From Mesorhizobium sp. M8A.F.Ca.ET.218.01.1.1 (GTDB lineage: Bacteria > Pseudomonadota > Alphaproteobacteria > Rhizobiales > Rhizobiaceae): DNA of 64,000 nt. Of the stretch, positions 1 to 8,237 are shown one piece after another (position 1 is the stretch's first letter; each line of letters starts with the position of its first letter). The translations under genes were made by a program, and so were the position numbers. Location: contig NZ_SRUZ01000006.1 in the NCBI RefSeq assembly GCF_004791165.1, positions 1-64,000 of the forward strand, in the 5' to 3' direction. The notes under the pieces were generated by a model. It was not told the origin of the DNA. It did not search any database and saw only the letters and a program-made list of their open reading frames with translations.

Positions 1-66
1 GCCAGCCAGCCTGTTGCCCAGGAAAGCCTCCGCCAAGCTCAACTGACCCGTCTGCTTCACCGCCAT
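1..66 (-). CDS. N-terminal fragment of a possible transposase (runs off the left edge)
   Basis: Only the first 22 codons are in the window. The frame starts ATG-GCG-GTG-AAG at position 66 on the minus strand, with a good Shine-Dalgarno GGAGGG about nine bases upstream. The peptide begins MAVKQTGQLSLAEAFLGNRL, which resembles from memory the start of IS5/IS4-type DDE transposases of rhizobia. No terminal inverted repeat was identified, and the rest of the gene lies outside the window, so the family assignment is tentative; an ordinary conserved gene is possible. Confidence 0.4.
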   Translation of the reverse strand, partial: MAVKQTGQLSLAEAFLGNRLAG

Positions 67-131
67 TGCGATTCCCTCCGAGCTTTCATCTCAGAGAATC
101 ACAACCAGCCAATTACGCAACAGGTCCACAA

Positions 132-199
132 GGGGAGAAGGGAAGCCCGCGCCCCTCATCCGCCCTTCGGGCACCTTCTCCCCGTAAGCGGGGAGAAGG
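132..199. repeat. Intergenic palindromic repeat with alternative hairpins
   Basis: The decamer GGGGAGAAGG occurs at 132-141 and 190-199, and its perfect reverse complement CCTTCTCCCC at 174-183. The central arm can therefore pair with either flank. A separate small hairpin, GCCC-TTC-GGGC, lies at 162-172. The CCTTCTCCCC-loop-GGGGAGAAGG unit is, from memory, a very common intergenic repeat in rhizobial genomes. It sits directly before the start codon at 204, so it would be at the 5' end of that mRNA. Confidence 0.7.
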
Positions 200-203
200 C
201 ATA

Positions 204-1508
204 ATGCCCCACGCCAAAAAAACCGACCTCCTTCGCGACAACGAACTCATCTACGGGCGTCTGCTCCCCGTCGACGAAGCCCATCTCATCCAGCGCTACA
301 ACAAGGCGCTGGCCGCTTTCGGCCTCAAGCCCACCAAGCTGAAGAGCTTCCAGATCGACCGCACCGGCTTTTCTCCCGAAGTGGCCGAGGAGTGTGGCGA
401 CTACGACTATCTCGACCCCAATGAGGTCAACCGCCGCTTCATCATCCTGACGCCGTCGCAGATCGACCTGCCGGTGGTGCACACCGCCTTCTCCAACACC
501 TCGCAGCTGATGTTCGAGTTCATGTCCAGGAACCAGCGCGCCATCGACGCGCTGACCATCAAGGACGTCATCTACGGCGAGATCGAGGATTCCGTTCCCA
601 AGGTCAACGACATCGAGGATCTGCTGTCGATCAACCAGGTCGAGTTCAAGGTGCTGTCGGCGGAAGACGTGCTGGGCAAGGCCGCGGAACTCGGCAAGCT
701 CGTCGACCGGCTGAAGCAGGAGCCCGACGCCTGGCGCGACAATGCCATGCTGACCCGCATGGTCGAACTCGCCAAGGTCTGCGGCGACATCCGCGAGAAC
801 GCGCTGGTGCCGGACCAGGTGATCTTCCGCCACAACGCCTACTGGACCAGCCATTTCGGCGGGCTCTACGTGTTCGTCGATCCCGACATGACGACGGTGA
901 TCAGCGATCCGGCCGCTCCTGGCTTCCGCCGCTCGCGGCCCTGGCAGGTGAGCTATCTCTCGATCAAGGATGCCGACAAGGTGTTCAAATTCCTGGCAGC
1001 CACCGGCCGTATCGAACTGCCGCGCGCCTCCTGGATCGAGGCCTCGGGCTACCTTGAGCATCGCGCCGAAATGGTGGTGCGCGCGCTGATCCGCGACGCC
1101 GAGCCGGACCGCAATTTGACCGATGTCGACAAGGTCTGGCTGCAGACCTGGATCCAGAGCCACGCCGACCTGATCACCAAGGACGGCAATTTTCCCTTTC
1201 TCAACGCCGCCAAGCGCGAGATCGCGCAGCTCGGCCACCTCAAGATCGAGGATGTCTTCCCCGAGCAGCGCTTCCTGGTGGTCCGCGCCAAACCGGACCA
1301 CCCCGACGCCTGGCTGACCAACCGGCTGATCTCGGATTTCGTGCCGTCGGACTTCGTCTCGCGCTACATCTTCAACAAGGACGGCTTCTACAAGGACTAT
1401 GACGGCTTCAGCGACGCCTGGCGATCGCATGTTGTGGACGTTCTGAAAACCACATATTTGAAGGACAAGGTGGCGTTTCGCACACGCCTCTACGGCCTGA
1501 CCGACTAG
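204..1508 (+). CDS. DUF6638-type conserved hypothetical protein
   Basis: This is a 434-residue soluble protein with no signal peptide or membrane segment. I recognise it only as a conserved Rhizobiales hypothetical resembling DUF6638; its function is unknown to me. The reading frame continues upstream to 66, but that extension runs through the palindromic repeat at 132-199 and encodes low-complexity Arg/Pro-rich sequence, so the ATG at 204 (protein start MPHAKKTDLL) is preferred. The protein is rich in acidic and aromatic residues, with no catalytic motif that I can name. The stop codon is inside a terminator-like hairpin, which separates it from the DUF2333 gene downstream. Confidence 0.7.
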   Translation: MPHAKKTDLLRDNELIYGRLLPVDEAHLIQRYNKALAAFGLKPTKLKSFQIDRTGFSPEVAEECGDYDYLDPNEVNRRFIILTPSQIDLPVVHTAFSNTSQLMFEFMSRNQRAIDALTIKDVIYGEIEDSVPKVNDIEDLLSINQVEFKVLSAEDVLGKAAELGKLVDRLKQEPDAWRDNAMLTRMVELAKVCGDIRENALVPDQVIFRHNAYWTSHFGGLYVFVDPDMTTVISDPAAPGFRRSRPWQVSYLSIKDADKVFKFLAATGRIELPRASWIEASGYLEHRAEMVVRALIRDAEPDRNLTDVDKVWLQTWIQSHADLITKDGNFPFLNAAKREIAQLGHLKIEDVFPEQRFLVVRAKPDHPDAWLTNRLISDFVPSDFVSRYIFNKDGFYKDYDGFSDAWRSHVVDVLKTTYLKDKVAFRTRLYGLTD

Positions 1509-1533
1509 AACGAAATGAACCGTCATTCCGTTC
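1508..1533 (+). terminator. Terminator-like hairpin overlapping the stop codon
   Basis: GAACGAAATGA at 1508-1518 pairs with TCATTCCGTTC at 1523-1533 (10 of 11 pairs, four-base loop ACCG). A T-rich stretch, TTGTTGTTTT, follows at about 1539-1548. The first G is the last base of the TAG stop. It is not a textbook terminator because the T-run is interrupted. Confidence 0.5.
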
Positions 1534-1551
1534 TAACTTGTTGTTTTGGTG

Positions 1552-1592
1552 CATGATGTTATCCAAAAAGTCAGCAACTTTTTGGCATCATG
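1552..1592. repeat. Bulged palindromic repeat, copy A
   Basis: CATGATG (1552-1558) pairs with CATCATG (1586-1592), and CCAAAAAGT (1563-1571) pairs with ACTTTTTGG (1577-1585), around a CAGCA loop. The left side carries an unpaired TTAT (1559-1562). Copies B (2763-2810) and C (11383-11428) have the same outer arm, four-base one-sided bulge and A-rich inner arm. From memory, related palindromes are frequent in Mesorhizobium intergenic DNA. Confidence 0.8.
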
Positions 1593-1611
1593 TTGAGGGG
1601 GTGACATCGCC

Positions 1612-2736
1612 ATGCTCGATCCGATCGTGAACTTCTTCACCGGGATTTTCCAGTGGATCGGCCGCGGCATCGGTCTTTTGATCGGCGTGATCCTGTGGCC
1701 GTTCATGTGGGCCGGGCGCTGGTACGGTCAGCGCGGCTGGATCCTGAAGGCGATAGTCGGCCTGGCCCTTTTGGTGCTGATCGGTCTCTACGCCAACTTC
1801 TTCTACGCCACCCAGTGGTGGAACAATTTCAACCCGAACTACCCGGACACCTATACGTTCGAGAAGCGCAATGTTTCGGCCGGTGAGCAGGTGGCCGCCG
1901 GGACCGGCACGGACACGGCCAAGACTTGCGGCAACTCCGGCATCGCCCAAGTAGCGGCGGACCTGACGGACTTCAACGTCAACCAGAATGCCTGGATTTC
2001 TTCGATGATCCTCTACAAGCTCGGCCTGTTCGGCATCGACTGGGACAACACCCCGTGGATGGACAACAAGGCCTCTTTCCAGCGCGGCATCAACCAGGCG
2101 GTGCGGCGCACGGCGACCGAGCTTGCCGATAATCTCGGCCGCGTCCGCACGACCTCGCAGATCGACGCCGACCTGCAGGACGCGCGCGGCAATCTGCAGT
2201 TCGACGAATACACCTGGTATTTCGGCGTGAGCCCGTTCGGGCCGAAGACGCCGACACCGAGCTACTATCGCGACGCGGTGCGCAAGCTGCGTTCGTTCAA
2301 TGCCCGGCTCGCCACCTGTCAGGCCACTTTCGATGCCCGCGCCGACAATCTGAAGCAGTATATCGACCGCATCGCCAGTGACATCGGCTCGACTTCCGCC
2401 ATCCTCAAGGAGCGCGCCGAGAACCACAACAATGGCTGGTTCGACACCCGCGCCGACGACCGCTACTGGTTCGCCTATGGCCAGCTCTATGCCTATTACG
2501 GCCTGATGAAAGGCGCCCAGGCCGATTTCGAGGACGTCCTCAAGGAAAAGCACCTGCAGAGCCTCTGGGATACGATGGACGCGCAGTTCGTGTCGGCCCT
2601 GCGTATCCAGCCCTTCATCATCGCCAACGGTCGCGAGGACGGCTGGCTGCTGCCGACGCATCTGACGACGATGGGCTTCTACATCCTGCGGGTGCGCTCC
2701 AACATGGTCGAAATCAGCAACGTACTGACGCAGTAA
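1612..2736 (+). CDS. DUF2333 family inner-membrane protein
   Basis: This 374-residue protein matches what I know of DUF2333, a membrane-anchored proteobacterial family of unknown function. The N-terminus has two hydrophobic stretches, roughly residues 15-35 and 44-65, separated by a short basic stretch (GRWYGQRGW). The remaining approximately 300 residues look like a soluble domain, with NPNYPDTYTFE just after the membrane and a conserved aromatic-rich segment (DDRYWFAYGQLYAYYGLMKG) near residue 285. The ATG at 1612 follows GGGGG-TGACATCGCC, an acceptable ribosome site. It has no obvious operon partner: a repeat lies upstream, and a repeat plus promoter lie downstream. Confidence 0.8.
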   Translation: MLDPIVNFFTGIFQWIGRGIGLLIGVILWPFMWAGRWYGQRGWILKAIVGLALLVLIGLYANFFYATQWWNNFNPNYPDTYTFEKRNVSAGEQVAAGTGTDTAKTCGNSGIAQVAADLTDFNVNQNAWISSMILYKLGLFGIDWDNTPWMDNKASFQRGINQAVRRTATELADNLGRVRTTSQIDADLQDARGNLQFDEYTWYFGVSPFGPKTPTPSYYRDAVRKLRSFNARLATCQATFDARADNLKQYIDRIASDIGSTSAILKERAENHNNGWFDTRADDRYWFAYGQLYAYYGLMKGAQADFEDVLKEKHLQSLWDTMDAQFVSALRIQPFIIANGREDGWLLPTHLTTMGFYILRVRSNMVEISNVLTQ

Positions 2737-2762
2737 CGGCATTGGCGGGCAGCGACGGCCCA

Positions 2763-2810
2763 ATGCATGTCGCCCAAAAGTGATCCCGGTTTTGGGAGAA
2801 CGACATGCAT
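2763..2810. repeat. Bulged palindromic repeat, copy B
   Basis: ATGCATGTCG (2763-2772) and CGACATGCAT (2801-2810) are perfect inverted repeats, and CCCAAAA (2773-2779) pairs with TTTTGGG (2790-2796). Four bases, AGAA (2797-2800), are unpaired on one side only. Read on the minus strand the order is outer arm, TTCT bulge, CCCAAAA, matching copy A. The 2737-3103 gap holds this repeat and the fhs promoter region; nothing else was recognised in it. Confidence 0.8.
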
Positions 2811-2994
2811 CAGAGATGGCGAATTTGCGCCGTCGCGTCTGTCGCATTCCGTGCATTGTGCGGCTGTTTTGAGACGGCGGAAGCGTCCCTGCTCTGGCTT
2901 CTATACGGCGCGGCAAGCGGAGCCATAAAGAACCGGGGATAGGTCGGCCCGCCGCAGAGGAATTTTCTCTATAGGAAACATAGTTGCATGAAAG

Positions 2995-3023
2995 TTGACG
3001 CAACCGCAGCGACAGGGTTAGAT
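2995..3023 (+). promoter_or_regulatory. Predicted sigma-70 promoter of fhs
   Basis: TTGACG (2995-3000) and TTAGAT (3018-3023) are separated by exactly 17 bases. Transcription would begin near 3030, giving a leader of about 75 bases before the fhs ATG at 3104. The call rests on sequence match alone. I saw no recognisable riboswitch fold in the leader. Confidence 0.6.
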
Positions 3024-3103
3024 GCCCGCGCGTCCGGTTCCAGCCTTCTTGCAAGAGACATCAACCCCGTCCCCTCCACCGTCCAATCCAGAGGAAAGCC
3101 GTC

Positions 3104-4783
3104 ATGGCCGAAGTGAAGTCCGACATCGAGATCGCGCGTGGCGCCAAGAAAAAGCAGATCCAGGAGATCGGCCAGAAGATCGGCATCCCGACCGAGCATC
3201 TGCTGCCCTACGGCCACGACAAGGCCAAGATCTCAGCCGAATTCATCAAGTCGGTAAAGGGCAACAAGGACGGCAAGCTGATCCTCGTCACCGCCATCAA
3301 CCCGACGCCTGCCGGCGAAGGCAAGACCACCACCACCGTGGGCCTCGGCGACGGCCTGAACCGCATCGGCAAGAAGGCGATCGTCTGCATTCGCGAAGCC
3401 TCGCTCGGCCCGAATTTCGGCGTCAAGGGCGGTGCCGCCGGCGGCGGCTACGCGCAGGTGGTCCCGATGGAGGACATGAACCTCCACTTCACCGGCGACT
3501 TCCACGCCATCACCACGGCGCACAACCTTCTGTCGGCGCTGATCGACAACCACATCTACTGGGGCAATGAACTCGGCATCGACACCCGCCGCGTGGTGTG
3601 GCGCCGCGTCATGGACATGAACGACCGCGCGCTGCGCGAGATCATCGCCTCGCTCGGCGGCGTCGCCAACGGTTTCCCGCGCGAAGCCGGCTTCGACATC
3701 ACCGTCGCCTCCGAAGTCATGGCGATCCTGTGCCTCGCTACCGACCTGAAGGATCTGGAAAAGCGCCTCGGCGACATCATCGTCGCCTATCGCCGCGACA
3801 AGACGCCGGTTTTCGCCCGCGACCTCAAGGCCGACGGCGCCATGGCCGTGCTGCTCAAGGACGCCATGCAGCCGAACCTGGTACAGACGCTGGAGAACAA
3901 CCCGGCTTTCGTCCATGGCGGCCCGTTCGCCAATATCGCGCATGGCTGCAACTCGGTCGTCGCCACCACCACGGCGCTGAAGCTCGCCGACTACGTCGTC
4001 ACCGAAGCCGGCTTCGGCGCCGATCTTGGCGCCGAGAAATTCTTCGACATCAAGTGCCGCAAGGCGGGCCTGAAGCCGGCGGCAGCCGTCATCGTCGCCA
4101 CCGTGCGCGCCATGAAGATGAATGGCGGCGTCAAGAAGGAAGACCTCGGCAAGGAAAACATCGAGGCGGTGAAGAAGGGCTGCGCCAATCTCGGCCGCCA
4201 CATCGAGAACATCCGCCAGTTCGGCGTGCCGGCGGTGGTTGCCATCAACCACTTCTATTCTGACACCGACGCCGAGATTCAGGCGATGAAGGACTATGTC
4301 GCCTCGATGGGCGAAGAGGCTATCCTGTGCAAGCACTGGGCCAAGGGCTCTGCCGGCATCGAGGACCTCGCCAACAAGGTGGTGGCGCTGGCCGAATCCG
4401 GCGCCTCGCAGTTCGCGCCGCTCTATCCCGATGCCATGCCGTTGTTCGAGAAGATCAACACCATCGTGCAGCGAATCTATCGCGGCTCGGAGGCGATCGC
4501 CGACAAGTCGGTGCGCGACCAGTTGCACGCCTGGGAGCAGGCCGGCTACGGCAATCTGCCGGTGTGCATGGCCAAGACCCAGTACTCCTTCTCGACGGAT
4601 CCAAACCTGCGCGGCGCGCCGACCGGCCACACCGTGCCGGTGCGCGAGGTCAGGCTTTCGGCCGGCGCGGGCTTCGTCGTCATCATCTGCGGCGAGGTCA
4701 TGACCATGCCTGGCCTGCCAAGCAAGCCGTCGTCGGAGAAGATCTTCCTCAACGAGGCCGGCCAGATCGAAGGCCTGTTCTGA
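3104..4783 (+). CDS. fhs: Formate--tetrahydrofolate ligase
   Basis: Fhs makes 10-formyl-tetrahydrofolate from formate, THF and ATP, feeding one-carbon units to purine synthesis and N-formyl-methionine, in the cytosol. The 559-residue length is normal for the family. The nucleotide-binding loop TPAGEGKTTTT lies at residues 68-78, and the family-typical LGPNFGVKGGAAGGGYAQV and GCANLGRHIENIRQFG segments are present. The ATG at 3104 follows GAGGAAA (3091-3097) at a good distance. It is monocistronic, bounded by its own promoter and a strong terminator at 4807. Confidence 0.97.
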   Translation: MAEVKSDIEIARGAKKKQIQEIGQKIGIPTEHLLPYGHDKAKISAEFIKSVKGNKDGKLILVTAINPTPAGEGKTTTTVGLGDGLNRIGKKAIVCIREASLGPNFGVKGGAAGGGYAQVVPMEDMNLHFTGDFHAITTAHNLLSALIDNHIYWGNELGIDTRRVVWRRVMDMNDRALREIIASLGGVANGFPREAGFDITVASEVMAILCLATDLKDLEKRLGDIIVAYRRDKTPVFARDLKADGAMAVLLKDAMQPNLVQTLENNPAFVHGGPFANIAHGCNSVVATTTALKLADYVVTEAGFGADLGAEKFFDIKCRKAGLKPAAAVIVATVRAMKMNGGVKKEDLGKENIEAVKKGCANLGRHIENIRQFGVPAVVAINHFYSDTDAEIQAMKDYVASMGEEAILCKHWAKGSAGIEDLANKVVALAESGASQFAPLYPDAMPLFEKINTIVQRIYRGSEAIADKSVRDQLHAWEQAGYGNLPVCMAKTQYSFSTDPNLRGAPTGHTVPVREVRLSAGAGFVVIICGEVMTMPGLPSKPSSEKIFLNEAGQIEGLF

Positions 4784-4806
4784 TCCTCTGTCCCGACAAT
4801 TGAAAA

Positions 4807-4835
4807 GGGCGCCGCATCGCCGCGGCGCCCTTTTT
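4807..4835. terminator. Rho-independent terminator of fhs, probably bidirectional
   Basis: GGGCGCCGC (4807-4815) and GCGGCGCCC (4822-4830) form a perfect nine-pair stem with loop ATCGCC, followed by TTTTT (4831-4835). On the opposite strand the same stem is followed by TTTT, so it can also end transcription of the convergent hydrolase gene. Confidence 0.9.
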
Positions 4836-4849
4836 GTTTGCGGATCGTG

Positions 4850-5494
4850 CTACGCGGCGCTGCGCGCCAGTGCCCGCTGGTTGGACACGTAGATGGTGTC
4901 GCGTTCCGGCAGCGTGCCGGTCTTCAGGCAGTCGATCCATTCGGCGGTCTTGAGCACGGCAGCGAAACGGGACTGCAGGATGATGCTCACCACGCGATGG
5001 ATTTCCTCGGCCGAGGCATAGCCGGCGCTGTTGGCGTAGGGCACCGAACCGGTTGCGTCGGACAGGAACTCGACCGCGAAGCCCATATGCACGGCGTGGA
5101 TGATGGTCGACAGGTCGCAATTGTGCGTCATGTAACCGATGACCGCGATCGTATCGACGGCGTTGGCGCGCAGCCAGGCCTCGAGATCGGTGCCGGTAAA
5201 GGCGCTCGGCAAATTCTTCTCGACATAGTGGTCGCGACGACGCTTGGCGATCTCGGGATGCAGTTCGCCGCCATGGCTGCCCTTGGCGAAGATCGGCGAC
5301 GTCTCGGGCGCCATCTGCTTGACGACCACCACCTTGATGCCGGCAGCGGCGGCGGCATCCATGGCGCGTGTCACGTTGACGACGCTGTCGCGGAACGGCG
5401 GATGCTGGATGGCCAGGTTACCGCCGTCATAGTCGTTCTGGACGTCGATGACGACGAGCGCCCGGCGCGGCGCGGTGTTGGCTAGGTCAGACAT
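4850..5494 (-). CDS. Cysteine hydrolase of the isochorismatase family
   Basis: A 214-residue cytosolic isochorismatase-like hydrolase. The Asp-Lys-Cys catalytic triad is visible: D17 in LVVIDVQNDY, K93 in YVEKNLPSAF and C126 in GYMTHNCDLS. Family members hydrolyse amides or vinyl ethers (nicotinamidase, N-carbamoylsarcosine amidase, isochorismatase); the substrate here cannot be read from sequence. It is transcribed divergently from a GlxA-type regulator 127 bp away, which is a common arrangement for such hydrolases and suggests regulation by that protein. The ATG at 5494 follows a GGAAGGAAAA-type purine stretch. Its 3' end faces the fhs terminator. Confidence 0.85.
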   Translation of the reverse strand: MSDLANTAPRRALVVIDVQNDYDGGNLAIQHPPFRDSVVNVTRAMDAAAAAGIKVVVVKQMAPETSPIFAKGSHGGELHPEIAKRRRDHYVEKNLPSAFTGTDLEAWLRANAVDTIAVIGYMTHNCDLSTIIHAVHMGFAVEFLSDATGSVPYANSAGYASAEEIHRVVSIILQSRFAAVLKTAEWIDCLKTGTLPERDTIYVSNQRALARSAA

Positions 5495-5566
5495 GGTGTT
5501 TTCCTTCCGGCTTGAATGCGACGGACCGAAAATAGGATGGTTGGCTGGCAGTCAAAAGTGGCCCGA

Positions 5567-5595
5567 TTGACATCATTCGAAAGAATTGGGACAAT
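5567..5595 (+). promoter_or_regulatory. Predicted promoter of the GlxA-type regulator
   Basis: A perfect -35 box TTGACA (5567-5572) and GACAAT (5590-5595, four of six) are 17 bases apart. Transcription would start about 20 bases before the ATG at 5622. The box lies in the divergent gap shared with the hydrolase gene, where the regulator could act on both. Confidence 0.6.
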
Positions 5596-5621
5596 CCGCA
5601 TTCACACTGGAAAATCGCCGC

Positions 5622-6617
5622 ATGACCGCTCCCATCATCGCCGTCCTCGCCTTCGACGGCATCAGCCCGTTCCATCTCTCCGTGCCTTGCCTGGTGTTTG
5701 GCGCGGACCGCACTGGCCTTGGCCTGCCGCGCTTCGACTTCCGTGTCTGCGGCATCGAGGAAGGGCTGATCCGGACCGATGCCGGGCTAAGCATCCTGGT
5801 CCCGCACGGGCTTGCCGCGCTCCAGGACGCCGATATGGTCATCATCCCGAGCTGGAAGGATCTCGATGCGCCCCTGGCCAAACCGCTCGAGGACGCGCTC
5901 GGACGCGCCCACCGGCGCGGCGCGCTGATCGTGGGCCTGTGTCTCGGCACCTTTGCCATCGCCGCCGCCGGTCTGCTTTCGGGTCGAAAAGCCACCACCC
6001 ACTGGGCCTATACGGAGCAGTTGCGGGCTCTCCATCCCGACATTTCGGTCGATGCCGACGTGCTCTATGTCGATGACGGCGACATCGTCACCTCCGCCGG
6101 CGTCGCCGCCGGGCTCGACTGCTGCCTGCACATCGTGCGCGCCCGCTACGGCGCGGAGGCGGCGCTGCGGCTCGCCCGGCACGTCGTGCTTTCGCCGCAC
6201 CGGCAGGGTGGACAGGCGCAGTTCATCGAGCGTCCCGTGGCAAAAAGCGCCAAGGCCGACCGCTTCACCGGGGCGCTCGACGCGGTTCGCGCGACGCTTG
6301 GCGAAACGCACAGCCTCGACAGCGTCGCCGAAGCCGCGGGCCTGACGCGGCGCACCTTCACCCGGCGCTTCCAGAAATCGATCGGCACCAGTTTTGGCGA
6401 CTGGCGGACCAGCCAACGGATCGAACTGGCGCAGCGCTTGCTGGAAGCGACGGAGAAATCGATGGACATCGTCGCCTTCGAGGCCGGCTTCGGCAGCGCC
6501 ACCTCGCTGCGCCAGCACTTTTCGGCGCGGCTCCGGACCTCACCGGCGCAGTACCGGCGTGAATTTTCCAGGCGGAGCGAGCGGGACGAGCGCACGGCGG
6601 GCGCCCTGTCGCATTGA
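5622..6617 (+). CDS. GlxA family AraC-type transcriptional regulator
   Basis: A 331-residue regulator with an N-terminal DJ-1/PfpI-like domain (about residues 4-165) and a C-terminal AraC helix-turn-helix pair (about 205-315, ending SATSLRQHFSARLRTSPAQYRREF). The nucleophile-elbow Cys of the DJ-1 fold is C107 in VGLCLGTFAIAAAGLL; in this family the domain usually senses a ligand rather than acting as an enzyme. The frame is open from a TTG at 5586, but ATG 5622 fits the family start (MTAPIIAVLAFDG) and follows GGAAA. Its divergent neighbour is a cysteine hydrolase, the likely target. The effector is unknown. Confidence 0.88.
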   Translation: MTAPIIAVLAFDGISPFHLSVPCLVFGADRTGLGLPRFDFRVCGIEEGLIRTDAGLSILVPHGLAALQDADMVIIPSWKDLDAPLAKPLEDALGRAHRRGALIVGLCLGTFAIAAAGLLSGRKATTHWAYTEQLRALHPDISVDADVLYVDDGDIVTSAGVAAGLDCCLHIVRARYGAEAALRLARHVVLSPHRQGGQAQFIERPVAKSAKADRFTGALDAVRATLGETHSLDSVAEAAGLTRRTFTRRFQKSIGTSFGDWRTSQRIELAQRLLEATEKSMDIVAFEAGFGSATSLRQHFSARLRTSPAQYRREFSRRSERDERTAGALSH

Positions 6618-6635
6618 TTGCCGACGAAAGCACCT

Positions 6636-7193
6636 TCAACCGCGCTTGATCACCCGCGCCGGATTGCCGACCACCGTCGTATTCGCCGCCACGTCGCGCG
6701 TCACCACCGCCCCGGCGCCCACTATGGCGCCTTCGCCGATGCTGACGCCGCCAAGGATGACCGCGCTGCCGCCGATCCAGGCATTGTCGCCGATCGTGAC
6801 CGGCCTGGCGATCTCCAGTCCCGCCTGCCGGCCTGCCGGCTCCTTATGGTGCTCGGCACAATAGATCTGCACATTCGGGCCAAGCAGCGTCCCTTTGCCG
6901 ATGCGCACCGAAGCGGTATCGAGGATGGTACAGCCGGCATTGAGGAAGGCGCCGTCGCCGAGAAAGATGTTGAAGCCGTAGGCGCAATGGAAAGGCGCCT
7001 CGATGCGGGCACCCTCGCCCACGCCGCCCAGCAGTGTCCGTAGGGCTGGCCCGAGGTTCCCGCGGCGACGGGGCGGGAGCGTATTGTGTTCGAACACGGC
7101 ATCCGCGGCCACGGCGCGCAATGCGCCAAGATCGTCATCCAGGCACCTGTACCATTCGCCGGCCGCCATTCTCGCACGTTCGCTCTGAACCAT
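6636..7193 (-). CDS. Hexapeptide-repeat sugar O-acetyltransferase (Maa/NodL/LacA-like)
   Basis: A 185-residue left-handed beta-helix acetyltransferase. An N-terminal Maa-type segment (SERARMAAGEWY) is followed by hexapeptide repeats from about residue 60 to 175 (GKGTLLGPNVQI, IGDNAWIGGSAVILGG, GEGAIVGAGAVVT), with the catalytic-type His at 115/116 in YCAEHHKEP. The family acetylates maltose, galactosides or, in NodL, Nod-factor glucosamine, using acetyl-CoA; sequence alone cannot decide which. ATG 7193 is preferred over the upstream ATG at 7217 because CGGAGG lies seven bases before it. It converges with the GlxA-type gene, 18 bases away. Confidence 0.85.
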   Translation of the reverse strand: MVQSERARMAAGEWYRCLDDDLGALRAVAADAVFEHNTLPPRRRGNLGPALRTLLGGVGEGARIEAPFHCAYGFNIFLGDGAFLNAGCTILDTASVRIGKGTLLGPNVQIYCAEHHKEPAGRQAGLEIARPVTIGDNAWIGGSAVILGGVSIGEGAIVGAGAVVTRDVAANTTVVGNPARVIKRG

Positions 7194-7440
7194 GGCAGTG
7201 CCTCCGTTTGACATCATTGCGAACAGCGCCGAGGCAAGGACCAGGACATGAACCCATAAGCCAGGATACGCGGCCTTACGGAATTGGTCACCGTGCTATC
7301 ACGACCTTGATTGGAAGCGGCCATTCGCGACCTGCTCCAGCAAATGAAAATAGTTCAAGACCGCTGTCGATTTCCGGCAGGCTCATTCGTCTTCACGATA
7401 AGTGGCCGAAGAAATTCGCCCAGGCAAGGAAACGACAGCG

Positions 7441-8088
7441 ATGACAATCACGATCACGGCTTTTGAACGATCGCCCGATGGCGGCAAGGGACTGGCGCGC
7501 GATACCCGCGTTCGCTGGGCGCTGGAAGAAGTGGGGCAGCCCTATGAGGTTCGTTTTGTTTCGTTCGCGGGGATGAAGGCGCCTGAGCACCTGGCCATCC
7601 ATCCCTTCGGCCAGATTCCCACCTATGAGGACGGTTCTCTCTCGCTGTTCGAGACCGGCTCTATCGTCTTTCATCTTGCCGAGCAGCATGCGGGCCTGCT
7701 GCCGAAGGATCGCAAGGAGCGCGCCCGTGCGATCACGTGGATGTTTGCCGCATTGAACACCATCGAGCCGCCGGTCCTCGAATTGACCACGGCAAGGATT
7801 TTCGAAGCTGACAAGCCCTGGAGCGAGGAGCGCTTGCCGCTGGTAAAGGACCGTGTTCGCGCCCGGCTGGACAGGCTCTCGGCTCATCTGGGCGTCGCCG
7901 ACTGGCTCGATGATGCGTTCAGCGCCGGCGATCTATTGATGGTGTCGGTGCTGCTGCGACTGAGAATGTCAGGCATTCTGGATGAATACCAAAACCTGGC
8001 TGCTTATGTGGCGCGCGGGGAAGCGCGGCCAGCTTATCTCAGGGCTTTCGCCGCGCAATTTGCGGTCAACGCTCCATCAGCCAACTGA
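7441..8088 (+). CDS. Glutathione S-transferase family protein
   Basis: A 215-residue protein with an N-terminal thioredoxin-like domain (residues 1-80) containing the family's PFGQIPTYEDG and FETGSIVFHLAE segments, and an all-helical C-terminal domain with SAGDLLMVSVLLRL in the capping position. The usual N-terminal catalytic Ser/Cys motif is not obvious (ERSPDGGKGLARDTRVRW), so its catalytic class is uncertain. ATG 7441 follows AAGGAAA; the 13-residue upstream extension from 7402 is unlikely. It stands alone, with no clear link to neighbours. Confidence 0.85.
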   Translation: MTITITAFERSPDGGKGLARDTRVRWALEEVGQPYEVRFVSFAGMKAPEHLAIHPFGQIPTYEDGSLSLFETGSIVFHLAEQHAGLLPKDRKERARAITWMFAALNTIEPPVLELTTARIFEADKPWSEERLPLVKDRVRARLDRLSAHLGVADWLDDAFSAGDLLMVSVLLRLRMSGILDEYQNLAAYVARGEARPAYLRAFAAQFAVNAPSAN

Positions 8089-8104
8089 AACATTGGCTCA
8101 TGGA

Positions 8105-8124
8105 GCCGAGCATGTTCGCTCGGC
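8105..8124 (+). other. Stem-loop after the GST gene
   Basis: GCCGAGC (8105-8111) and GCTCGGC (8118-8124) are perfect inverted repeats around ATGTTC, and flanking bases (GGA/TCC) can extend the stem. There is no T-run, so it is not a standard terminator; it may be a processed 3' end or a binding site. Confidence 0.4.
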
Positions 8125-8237
8125 GCTTCCAGCTCGACCACGTTTGCGCGCTCATGAGTCTGCGGCCTAGCCAAATATCCGGCCTATGGTAGCCTGCCCT
8201 CAGGGCCGTTCCGGCCCGGGATCGAGGGGGATCGACC

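Noticed and set aside
3024..3103. Possible riboswitch in the fhs leader
   Set aside because: The 80-nt leader has no recognisable THF, SAM or glycine aptamer elements; too short for most.
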